Source: Candidatus Peregrinibacteria bacterium
GTDB lineage: Bacteria; Patescibacteriota; Gracilibacteria; UBA1369; JACRIC01
Direction of reading: 5' to 3'
DNA: 7,578 nt
Assembly: GCA_016235915.1 (NCBI GenBank)
Contig: JACRIC010000034.1
Coordinates: 1 to 7,578 of the forward strand
Shown here: positions 1 through 5,824 of the stretch, piece by piece
How the letters are laid out: every line of letters begins with the position of its first letter
How positions within the stretch are numbered: position 1 is the stretch's first letter
Made by a program: the position numbers and the translations under genes
The notes under the pieces: generated by a model
Told to the model about the DNA's origin: nothing
The model's database searches: none
What the model saw: the letters and a program-made list of their open reading frames with translations, nothing else

Positions 1-316
1 ATTTGTCGAGATCGACAATTCGGTAATTGGTGATGATGACCACCTTGAGATAATAGTGGAAAATACGAAGGAAAAAACGATGAAGAAGCCAAATAAAAAG
101 AACGGTGATAAAAAGAAAAATTCCTTTGGAATACGACGCGGAATCAATGGTGGGAAAATTCCCGCGAAGATCGAGGAAAACAATAAAAGCAAAAAGAAAA
201 AGGACAATAAAAAAACCGACCAGAGAGGGTAAAATGACAATCCAATGTCTCCGAAAGGTACAGATCACTTCCTCGTATTGAAATTGGCCTTTGAAATGTT
301 TGTTGGTATTATTCAT
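1..316 (-). CDS. Membrane-anchored bacterial PH-domain protein (YdbS/bPH_2-like), 3' end outside window
   Basis: The frame is open from an ATG at 316-314 to the window edge, giving 105 codons with no stop. Residues 1-22 are polar, then FRRHWIVILP leads into a first membrane helix (about 27-49). A short polar loop follows (50-64), then a second helix (about 65-80) and a basic/aromatic linker. The visible part ends in LKVVIITNYRIVDLDK. A hydrophobic strand followed by TNYRI is typical of the first beta strands of bacterial PH domains placed after a two-helix anchor (bPH_2/DUF304, YdbS-like). Such proteins are membrane proteins of mostly unknown role. About half of a typical protein is visible. 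No Shine-Dalgarno sequence precedes the ATG; the leader is the arm of the 321-485 inverted repeat. The family call is by pattern only; exact function is unknown. Confidence 0.72.
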   Translation of the reverse strand, partial: MNNTNKHFKGQFQYEEVICTFRRHWIVILPSLVGFFIVLFLFAFIVFLDLRGNFPTIDSASYSKGIFLFITVLFIWLLHRFFLRIFHYYLKVVIITNYRIVDLDK

Positions 317-320
317 AATA

Positions 321-485
321 CTGAGGCACTGTAAAAAAATAAGTTGCGCAGATATACGCTGAGACGCTCATCCTCCGAGGCACGAGGAGCGCGCATACCG
401 GAAGTATGTAAGCGACGAGTAACGACGGAGGATGAGATGTATCAGCGTAGAGATGCGCATAAGTTATTTTTTTACAGTGCCTTAG
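321..485. repeat. Long imperfect inverted repeat (hairpin element, MITE- or REP-like)
   Basis: The outer arms AGGCACTGTAAAAAAATAA (324-342) and their exact reverse complement (464-482) pair over 19 bp. A middle segment (346-365 with 439-458) pairs at 16 of 20 positions. Inner arms CTCATCCTCCG (367-377) and CGGAGGATGAG (426-436) pair over 11 bp. The centre has a small hairpin, CATAC-CGGAA-GTATG (about 394-408). As RNA the whole unit would fold into one long, slightly bulged hairpin on either strand, and each strand has a T7 tract on the 3' side, so it could also act as a two-way terminator. No target-site duplication is evident and no protein is encoded. It looks like a dispersed non-autonomous element, but copy number cannot be judged from one window. 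Confidence 0.85.
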
Positions 486-699
486 AAAGGAGATAACTGG
501 CATAGGCGGTGAGAGTCACCGTCATCACGATATACGCCACGGCCACATGACGAAGATGCACAAAACCAAACAAGAGCTCGTATTGACTGCGTTCAAATCG
601 AAATTTCCGAATATAGCTGTAAAGTGACCGCAAAGCCAACGCGGTAATCGCGAGAGAAACAAGATGCATGAGAATGAAAAAAATGGTAAAAAGAGGCAT
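472..699 (-). CDS. Small two-helix hydrophobic membrane protein, hypothetical
   Basis: This is a 75-codon frame with two clear hydrophobic segments (about residues 3-27 and 50-71) around a basic, aromatic loop (YSYIRKFRFERSQYELLFG). It reads the same way as the PH-domain gene downstream, with 155 bp of repeat element between them, so the two may share a transcript. I do not recognise a family. The last codons and the TAA stop (474-472) lie inside the outer arm of the inverted repeat, so the present C-terminus may have been set by the insertion. No Shine-Dalgarno is close to the ATG at 699; an AGGAGGGA tract on this strand (738-731) is about 31 nt upstream, too far to serve it. It could be a chance frame in AT-rich DNA, but the balanced loop and helices favour a real protein. 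Confidence 0.45.
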   Translation of the reverse strand: MPLFTIFFILMHLVSLAITALALRSLYSYIRKFRFERSQYELLFGFVHLRHVAVAYIVMTVTLTAYASYLLSKAL

Positions 700-751
700 G
701 GAATGAAAATGAAGGTATTTTTAATATTACTCCCTCCTATATCTCGTCGCA

Positions 752-2260
752 ATGGAATTTTTAACCGCTAACACGGTCGTTCCTAAGGAACCTAATCAGA
801 AATCTTTTCAAGGAACAATCCGGACATTTTCTTATTTTCTGCTCTTTGCCTTCTTATTTCTGCTTCCCTTTCACGCATTTCTGGTGACATGGATGAGGGG
901 AATGGGACTTGATTCGATCTGGGTGACGCTGTGGAGGGAAATTATTCTGGGAATTTTGACGGTGCTGGCCGTTGCAAATGTCACATGGGGGCGACTTTTT
1001 GTTACCATGAAGCGCTCCGTTATCACCCTAAGCCACACTCCTGTCACCCTGAGCCTGTCGAAGGGTGAATCCGAATCTTGGCAAGTGCGGTTGAAAAAAA
1101 TTCGCCTGCTTGATTGGTTGATCGCGGCTTATTTTCTCCTCGGCGCGGTGTATTTTTTTTATAAAAGGGAAAGTATGGAACAATGGCTCCTCGGCGCGCG
1201 GTACGATTTTGAATTTTTATATTTTTATTTACTTGTTCGGATTTTCGCATTTGGCGAAAAAGAGATACGTGGATTTTTGAAAAGCGCGTTGTTCGCGGCC
1301 GTATTGGTTGTTATTTTTGGCTGGATTCTCAATTTTTTGCCGCAGAATTTCCTCACACAGTTTGGATATGCGCCATATGCGGATGAATGGAGTCAAAAAA
1401 CAGCAGTATTTGCATGTCATTATGTGGAATTTGACCAAAATTTCTGTCGAATGCAGTCCACATTCGGCGGTCCGGGACGGTATGGACTATATTTGTTGTT
1501 TGTGATCATCGCGAGTGGCGTCATGGCGAGGAGCGAGCGAGCGACGAAACAATCTCAACCTGTCTCCGCTTTTTGGCCACTTTTTTTCCTCTTAAGTCTC
1601 GGCGCCCTCTATCTCACACTTTCCCGTAGCGCATGGATCGGACTTTTTGGAGTAATCGGCATCGGCGTATTTTTCTTTATTAAAAATTTGTCCCAGTGGA
1701 AGCGCATTTTTTGGAAATCCGCACTCATTGCTCTTCCAGTCGCTCTCATTTTCACTTTTCTGTCCCCAATTTCTTTTGAGACGATTTTTCTTCGTCCCGC
1801 TTCAAGTTCCGCCCATTTTGAAGCATTGGCAAAAGGCATCCAAACAGTCATGGAAAATCCGTTCGGAATTGGTTTAGGAAAAGCAGGCCCGGCATCCATC
1901 CCTTTTGAAAAATTCCTCACGGAAAACGCTTATCTCCAAATCGCGGTGGAAATGGGTTGGCTGGGCGGCGTGCTGTTCCTCGCGATTCTTATTGTCATTC
2001 TGAGGGAAATCGCCTGTGGCGACCGACCAACTGCTTCTTCGATGTCATTCTCGAGCGAAAGGTTACCTCAAACGACCACTTCGGATCGGAAATCTCCCCA
2101 AATATTACACCACCCACTCGCCACGATCACCCTCCTCACCCTCATCGCCCTCATGATCTCTGGCCTGTTCGTCCACTCTTTTGAAGAAATGAGCTTAAAC
2201 CTGACATTGTTCGGATTTATAGGATTGTTATCATGTAAGTATCAGCACGCAAGTTTTTGA
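752..2260 (+). CDS. O-antigen ligase/polymerase family (Wzy_C) polytopic membrane protein
   Basis: The 502-residue protein has about 12 predicted membrane helices. Family landmarks are a large external loop (about 195-238) followed by FGGPGRYGLYLLF (238-250), LTLSRSAW (288-295) with the expected Arg at the helix edge, and a second large external loop with NPFGIGLGKAG (369-379) leading to ENAYLQIAVEMGW (391-403), the usual HN.YL...E.G motif with Glu in place of His. Wzy_C proteins transfer or polymerise undecaprenyl-linked glycans on the outer face of the membrane. Ligase and polymerase cannot be told apart here, and no glycan cluster adjoins. It is long for the family because three palindromic repeats sit in frame (residues 98-106, 256-268, about 415-449). 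Cys222 and Cys232 share one external loop. No Shine-Dalgarno precedes the ATG; a weak -10-like TATATC (738-743) would give a leaderless start. The 3' end overlaps murG by 30 bp. Confidence 0.85.
   Translation: MEFLTANTVVPKEPNQKSFQGTIRTFSYFLLFAFLFLLPFHAFLVTWMRGMGLDSIWVTLWREIILGILTVLAVANVTWGRLFVTMKRSVITLSHTPVTLSLSKGESESWQVRLKKIRLLDWLIAAYFLLGAVYFFYKRESMEQWLLGARYDFEFLYFYLLVRIFAFGEKEIRGFLKSALFAAVLVVIFGWILNFLPQNFLTQFGYAPYADEWSQKTAVFACHYVEFDQNFCRMQSTFGGPGRYGLYLLFVIIASGVMARSERATKQSQPVSAFWPLFFLLSLGALYLTLSRSAWIGLFGVIGIGVFFFIKNLSQWKRIFWKSALIALPVALIFTFLSPISFETIFLRPASSSAHFEALAKGIQTVMENPFGIGLGKAGPASIPFEKFLTENAYLQIAVEMGWLGGVLFLAILIVILREIACGDRPTASSMSFSSERLPQTTTSDRKSPQILHHPLATITLLTLIALMISGLFVHSFEEMSLNLTLFGFIGLLSCKYQHASF
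1043..1068 (+). repeat. Dispersed palindromic repeat of the CCCTGAGCCTGTCGAAGGG type, inside the ligase gene
   Basis: Arms TCACCCT (1044-1050) and AGGGTGA (1062-1068) flank GAGCCTGTCGA. This matches from memory a widespread intergenic palindrome in bacteria that is often mistranslated as VTLSLSKG. Here it is read in frame as residues 98-106 (VTLSLSKGE) in the loop after the second membrane helix. A partial copy of its left half, ATCACCCTAAGCC, lies just upstream (1022-1034). Confidence 0.8.
1519..1556 (+). repeat. Dispersed repeat of the CGTCATTGCGAGGAGCG...GCGACGAAGCAATCTC type, inside the ligase gene
   Basis: The stretch begins CGTCATGGCGAGGAGCG and ends GCGACGAAACAATCTC, a near match to a well-known dispersed bacterial repeat recalled from other genomes. 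It is translated in frame as residues 256-268 (GVMARSERATKQS), a hydrophilic basic peptide between two membrane helices, predicted to face the cytoplasm. Confidence 0.75.
1993..2098 (+). repeat. Composite degenerate repeat starting TGTCATTCTGAGGGA, inside the ligase gene
   Basis: Two copies of TGTCATTCT (1993-2001 and 2043-2051) each begin a repeat-like unit. The first continues GAGGGAAA and carries the perfect hairpin TCGCC-TGT-GGCGA (2010-2022). The second continues CGAGCGAAAGG and ends AATCTCC (2091-2097), the usual tail of GTCATTCTGAGCGAAGCGAAGAATCTC repeats. It is read in frame as about residues 415-449, a polar Ser/Thr/Arg-rich insert between membrane helices. Boundaries are approximate because the copies have decayed. 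Confidence 0.6.
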
Positions 2261-3331
2261 AAGAAAAATTTTGCTCCACTCGTCTGATTTTTCAACAGAA
2301 CAAAAAAAATCATTCGCCCGCTTCCCCATTTGTTTCAAGCGTTTTTTATCCTTCAGCATCGATAAAATCCTCTTCGCCAACGCTTTCCCATCCAACGTAT
2401 TTTCGTCAAAAACGATGCTCGCTCCCTCCTTTTCCAGAATTGACGCATTCGCGATCTGATCTCCGCGACTGGCGTTCCGGCCAAGAGGGATCAGCATGGT
2501 CGGTTTCGATAATGCCATATATTCAAAAAGAGCATTCGCGCCGGCTCGGCTGATGCAAAGATCGGCAGATGCCAAAACATGCGCATATTCCTGATCGAGC
2601 GACTCAAAAACTTTGTAACCTTTTATAGTACGCTCTTTTGAAACTTGCCCCTTCCCTTTTCCCGTAAAATGCACCACCTGACAGTGCGGTAAAAGGAGCG
2701 GCAGTGCTTCGACAACCAATTCGTTCAGCCGTTTCGCCCCGAGACTCCCGCCAGAAACAAAAATCACAGGTTTACCTTTTCGAAAACCGGTAATCCGAAA
2801 TCCTTCATCAGCATCCGCCTCAAGAATCGATTTCCGTATCGGTATTCCGGTTAACACCGTTTTTTTCGCAGGAAAAAATTTCATAGCTTCTTTCCATGCC
2901 ACGCAAATCGTATGAGCGAAAGGCGCCGAAAGTCGTGTAGTAAGCCCGGGAATCGCATCCGAATCATGAATAATAATGTTCGCTCCAAGCATACGCCCCG
3001 CTAAAACCACAGGAAACGCCACATATCCTCCTTTACTGAAAATCACATCGGGCTTGAAATCACGCAGAATCCGTTTCGCCTCAAAAAAGCCCGCAGGAAA
3101 TTTCAAAACATCCCGCACATTTTTCAAAGAAAAATACCTCCGAAATTTCCCCGCAGAAATCCCGGAAAATGGCACGCCATATCGCAGGCAGACATCCTCC
3201 TCCATGCCGCTCTTTTCGCCAACATAGAGAATGTCGCGGGTCAGAGCGCCCGAGGCCTTAAGCATTTCGAAAACGGCGATATTTGGGAAGATATGCCCCC
3301 CGGTTCCGCCGCCGGTCAGTACGATACGCAT
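2231..3331 (-). CDS. murG: UDP-GlcNAc:lipid I GlcNAc transferase (MurG)
   Basis: MurG adds GlcNAc from UDP-GlcNAc to undecaprenyl-PP-MurNAc-pentapeptide (lipid I), forming lipid II on the inner face of the cytoplasmic membrane. The 366-residue length fits a two-domain GT-B (GT28) enzyme. The N-domain has the glycine loop TGGGTGGH (6-13), SKGGYVAFP (99-107) and HDSDAIPG (122-129) in place of E. coli HEQN. The C-domain has SGGSLGAK (193-200, usually GGSQGA), SRAGANALFE (261-270) with the sugar-binding Glu270, and RGDQIANA (289-296). The ATG is fixed by the canonical MRIVLTGGGTGGH start, though no Shine-Dalgarno precedes it. It begins inside ftsW (74 bp overlap), suggesting coupled translation, and ends 30 bp inside the convergent ligase gene with no terminator visible. 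Confidence 0.97.
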   Translation of the reverse strand: MRIVLTGGGTGGHIFPNIAVFEMLKASGALTRDILYVGEKSGMEEDVCLRYGVPFSGISAGKFRRYFSLKNVRDVLKFPAGFFEAKRILRDFKPDVIFSKGGYVAFPVVLAGRMLGANIIIHDSDAIPGLTTRLSAPFAHTICVAWKEAMKFFPAKKTVLTGIPIRKSILEADADEGFRITGFRKGKPVIFVSGGSLGAKRLNELVVEALPLLLPHCQVVHFTGKGKGQVSKERTIKGYKVFESLDQEYAHVLASADLCISRAGANALFEYMALSKPTMLIPLGRNASRGDQIANASILEKEGASIVFDENTLDGKALAKRILSMLKDKKRLKQMGKRANDFFCSVEKSDEWSKIFLSKTCVLILT

Positions 3332-4475
3332 GGTCGAGAGTGTATTGAGAAATATTCAAAAGAATGCCGACGCCGATGAGGGTGGCGGTGAGCGACGATC
3401 CGCCATAACTCACGAACGGCAGAGTAATTCCGGTTATGGGAAAAAGCGAAATATTCACGGCAATATTGATGAAAGCTTGGCTCACAATCCAAGTCGTGAT
3501 GCCGACCGCGGTCAACATCCCAAATTTTGTTGGCGCATGAAGCGCAATGCGAAAACCCCGATACGCAATCACAAGATAGAGAATCACCACAGCCACGGTG
3601 CGAAAAAATCCCATTTCTTCCGAAGATGCCGCAAAAATAAAATCATCAGTCGCTTGTGGAAGCCAATACGATTTTTGAATACCCTGCGTGAGACCAGCTC
3701 CCCACAATCCTCCGCTTCCCACCGCGATTTTCGCCTGTTCCGCCTGCCAACAATAGCTTTCGGTGCAGTCATCGGACGGAAAAAGGAAAGCCTGAAAACG
3801 TTTATGGAGATAGTCAACATTGAGAATGAGTGAAACGCTGATCACGGTTGCCACGAGCGCTCCAAAAAAAAGGTCGCGGATTCGGACTCCAGCCACAAAA
3901 TAGATGGCAACCGCGATAGTGACGAGAACGAGGGTCGCCCCAAGATCAGGCTGAAAAAGCACCGGAAGTACAAGAATGCCCATGATGACGCAAAAGGGAA
4001 TAAACCCGTTTTGAAAGGAACGCAATTCGTCGCTTTTTCGTCCCATCCAGTGTCCGAGATAAAAAATAAGAGCGAGTCTGGCGAATTCCGCGGGCTGGAT
4101 GGAGGCTTCCCATACATTAAACCAGCTCCTCGCAAAGGTATTGTTGGTTGATCCGAAAATGAGTACGGAAAGAAGGAGAAGCAAGGTGCCACCGAAGAAA
4201 AAAAGAGATGTTTTGCGCCAAAATTCGTATGGGATTTTCGATGCCACCCACATCAGGGCGAATCCGATCAAAATTCGCACAACATGTTTTTTGAGAATAA
4301 AATAGCAATCCACGGTATCTTCGGAGCAATTTGGAAACGCCACATTCGGCGCAGACAGCTTGATCGAGCGTGGCACGCCGATAGAAGTAATCATGATCAG
4401 GCCGAATACAATAAGAATGAGCACTGAGCCCAGAAGAATGTAGTCCCAAGCGTGATGGTGATGGGTGGTTTGCAT
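3258..4475 (-). CDS. ftsW: SEDS-family peptidoglycan glycosyltransferase, FtsW type
   Basis: SEDS proteins polymerise lipid II into glycan strands, with FtsW at the division septum alongside a class B PBP. The 405-residue protein has about ten membrane helices. Diagnostic motifs are ARSWFNVWEASIQPAEFARLALIFYLG (115-141 region), QPDLGATLVL (175-184), IAVGSGGLWGAGLTQGIQK (250-268 region), PQATDDFIFAASSEEMGF (273-290) with Asp278 at the catalytic position of the usual HTDFIF, and GITLPFVSYGGSSL (349-362). Adjacency to murG favours FtsW over RodA. Oddities are a natural HHHH near the N-terminus, Cys pairs C50/C57 and C237/C242 in external loops, and a very basic C-terminal tail (about residues 382-405) that lies wholly within the overlap with murG. 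Start: ATG at 4475, preceded by an extended -10 and no Shine-Dalgarno. Confidence 0.95.
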   Translation of the reverse strand: MQTTHHHHAWDYILLGSVLILIVFGLIMITSIGVPRSIKLSAPNVAFPNCSEDTVDCYFILKKHVVRILIGFALMWVASKIPYEFWRKTSLFFFGGTLLLLLSVLIFGSTNNTFARSWFNVWEASIQPAEFARLALIFYLGHWMGRKSDELRSFQNGFIPFCVIMGILVLPVLFQPDLGATLVLVTIAVAIYFVAGVRIRDLFFGALVATVISVSLILNVDYLHKRFQAFLFPSDDCTESYCWQAEQAKIAVGSGGLWGAGLTQGIQKSYWLPQATDDFIFAASSEEMGFFRTVAVVILYLVIAYRGFRIALHAPTKFGMLTAVGITTWIVSQAFINIAVNISLFPITGITLPFVSYGGSSLTATLIGVGILLNISQYTLDHAYRTDRRRNRGAYLPKYRRFRNA

Positions 4476-4485
4476 GCGTAACGAA

Positions 4486-4494
4486 ATTTTACCA
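4486..4494 (-). promoter_or_regulatory. Extended -10 promoter for ftsW-murG, leaderless or nearly so
   Basis: On the minus strand TGG-TAAAAT (TGn plus -10) occupies 4494-4486. A start about 7 nt beyond the box falls about 4 nt before the ftsW ATG, leaving no room for a Shine-Dalgarno. No convincing -35 is present, as is common for extended -10 promoters. Confidence 0.55.
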
Positions 4495-4514
4495 TAAGTC
4501 CCGCTAAAAATTCA

Positions 4515-4523
4515 TGCTATAAT
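4515..4523 (+). promoter_or_regulatory. Extended -10 promoter for lspA, leaderless
   Basis: TGC-TATAAT at 4515-4523 is a perfect consensus extended -10. The expected transcription start (about 7 nt downstream) coincides with the lspA ATG at 4531, so the mRNA should be leaderless. The sequence between box and ATG (ATTCCCA) has no Shine-Dalgarno, and no good -35 is seen at 16-18 bp. Confidence 0.65.
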
Positions 4524-4530
4524 ATTCCCA

Positions 4531-4992
4531 ATGAAAAAAGAACACACTGTTTTGTTGCTCGAAACTCTTATTTTGCTCTTTTGCGATCAACTCCTGAAAA
4601 ACAGGGCGGAGTTTTTTTTCGCTCAAAAACCGCTGGTACTCAATTCTTTTATTTCTTTTGAATACACAAAAAATACAGGAATAGCGTTTGGAATTCCTCT
4701 CACAGGAACATTGCTTCTTATTATCAACATTATAGCGGTTATCATCGTCATGGGAACTCTCTGGAAAATCGTTAATTTTTCCAAAAAAATTACTGTGGTA
4801 AGCACTGCCCTCATATTTGCAGGAGCGCTTGGAAATCTCATCGACAGAGTTCAATTCGGTTTTGTGCGGGATTTTATTTCGATCGGTCCATGGCCGACGT
4901 TTAATCTTGCAGATGCTTACATCACCATGGGAATTATAGTATTGCTTATTTTTCATAAAAAAATTTTATCCCTTAAAAAGGAGTCCTTATGA
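4531..4992 (+). CDS. lspA: Lipoprotein signal peptidase II (prolipoprotein signal peptidase)
   Basis: LspA is an aspartyl protease in the cytoplasmic membrane. It cleaves signal peptides of diacylglyceryl-modified prolipoproteins before the lipobox Cys. The 153-residue protein has four helices and all conserved blocks: CDQLLKN (18-24) with conserved Asp19, TKNTGIAFG (46-54), AGALGNLIDRV (97-107) with catalytic Asp105, GFVRDFI (110-116), and WPTFNLADAYI (121-131) with catalytic Asp128. The length is normal. It is first in a two-gene unit: its TGA overlaps the next ATG (ATGA at 4989-4992). It is transcribed divergently from ftsW and its mRNA is probably leaderless. Confidence 0.96.
   Translation: MKKEHTVLLLETLILLFCDQLLKNRAEFFFAQKPLVLNSFISFEYTKNTGIAFGIPLTGTLLLIINIIAVIIVMGTLWKIVNFSKKITVVSTALIFAGALGNLIDRVQFGFVRDFISIGPWPTFNLADAYITMGIIVLLIFHKKILSLKKESL
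4979..4983 (+). promoter_or_regulatory. Shine-Dalgarno AGGAG for the lspA-linked membrane protein
   Basis: AGGAG lies at the end of lspA, 5 nt before the ATG at 4989. Together with the ATGA stop-start overlap it supports translational coupling, and it is the only well-placed Shine-Dalgarno I see in the window. Confidence 0.75.
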
Positions 4993-5810
4993 ACCAACCC
5001 GTTGAAAATATCACCCCGTATCAGCCGACAGCGGTCAGTCTCATGTTGCGAATTTTAAGCGGTTTTTTAGGAGGAATCGGTGGAACCATTATGATGGCCA
5101 CGATATTTCTGGTGAGTTCTTCGACGCTCAAACCCATTTTTCAACCAGATGGAACGGAGAAAACAGTCGGTGGTCTTTTTATTTTTATTTTCATGGGAAT
5201 GATTTTTCTCGGAATAATGGCCGCAAATATGATGGTAACGATTCTTTCGGCTATCAGTGAGCGAGGTAAATATTCCCGTTTAAACTCGGCTCTGTATCAA
5301 ATTTTTATTGTCAATGTCATTATATTTATACTTTTAGCGCCGATGTATGTGATGGTTTCGGGAGCGGGACTGATGGTCGCTGGATACATTGCCGGCTTTC
5401 ATGCAATTATAAGCGCCATTGCCAGTGTGATGATTTTGGAATTGATAGGAAATCCTTCTCACGCTCTTATCGGCGTGTACAGCGTTGTTTTGGGGCTTCT
5501 TGGTCTAGCAGGATTCATCGTTCTCACATTTTTTGCATTGGCCATGACATCGAATCCCGCGGGAGTCATTTTATTTGTAGGACTTCCATTGTTGTGGACA
5601 TTGCTCAGTACGGCAGGGGCTTTCTCGGATCTTCTCTACAAATTCATTTACAGTCTCTACGGCGTGGATTTTTTACGAACGGATGTGTCTTACGGTCGCG
5701 ATGTGGTTGGAGGAGAAGAAGATGAACTAACACAGGAAGAAATCGAAGCACAGGTGGCTCAAGAAAAAAAAGATGTGAAAGGAAGGGATTTTTTGGAAGG
5801 GAAAAAGTAG
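4989..5810 (+). CDS. Hypothetical six-helix membrane protein coupled to lspA
   Basis: I do not recognise a family. The 273-residue protein has a short polar N-terminus (1-17) and about six hydrophobic segments (roughly 18-45, 61-90, 103-123, 126-152, 159-186 and 192-212). The helices are rich in Gly, Ala, Ile and Met. A C-terminal tail (about 229-273) is strongly charged, acidic first (GGEEDELTQEEIEAQ) and then mixed Lys/Glu, and is likely cytoplasmic and partly helical. A good AGGAG and the ATGA overlap with lspA fix the start. Strict coupling to lspA suggests matched expression and perhaps a role in lipoprotein or membrane biogenesis, but that is inference from position only. The gene ends in TAG 14 bp before the convergent aroE stop, with no strong terminator hairpin between them. 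Confidence 0.85.
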   Translation: MNQPVENITPYQPTAVSLMLRILSGFLGGIGGTIMMATIFLVSSSTLKPIFQPDGTEKTVGGLFIFIFMGMIFLGIMAANMMVTILSAISERGKYSRLNSALYQIFIVNVIIFILLAPMYVMVSGAGLMVAGYIAGFHAIISAIASVMILELIGNPSHALIGVYSVVLGLLGLAGFIVLTFFALAMTSNPAGVILFVGLPLLWTLLSTAGAFSDLLYKFIYSLYGVDFLRTDVSYGRDVVGGEEDELTQEEIEAQVAQEKKDVKGRDFLEGKK

Positions 5811-5824
5811 CAAGCGCTATCATA

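Noticed and set aside
1..316. Apparent frameshift in the PH-domain gene on a first reading
   Set aside because: It came from miscounting the T7 run at about 209-215. Recounted block by block, one frame is open throughout.
309..503. 64-residue minus-strand ORF spanning the inverted repeat
   Set aside because: Almost all of it is the translation of the hairpin element; no protein-like pattern.
731..738. AGGAGGGA on the minus strand, a strong Shine-Dalgarno-like tract
   Set aside because: It lies about 31 nt from the ATG of the 472-699 ORF, with an in-frame TAA between. The frame it would suit starts with no normal codon at proper spacing. Probably chance.
525..752. 75-residue hydrophobic minus-strand ORF starting with TTG
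   Set aside because: It overlaps the better 472-699 frame for most of its length. Its Cys/Phe/Leu-rich composition looks like a shifted reading of a hydrophobic gene.
752..2260. Alternative genetic code (TGA as glycine, as in Absconditabacteria/Gracilibacteria)
   Set aside because: TGA ends lspA exactly at the ATGA overlap and ends murG and the ligase gene at sensible lengths; glycine uses GGN throughout.
3231..3833. 200-residue plus-strand ORF opposite ftsW/murG
   Set aside because: Antisense to conserved murG and ftsW codons; low-complexity polar composition and no family pattern.
5811..5824. Possible terminator between the convergent genes (TAGC-AAGC-GCTA)
   Set aside because: Only a 4 bp stem and no T-tract; not a credible intrinsic terminator.
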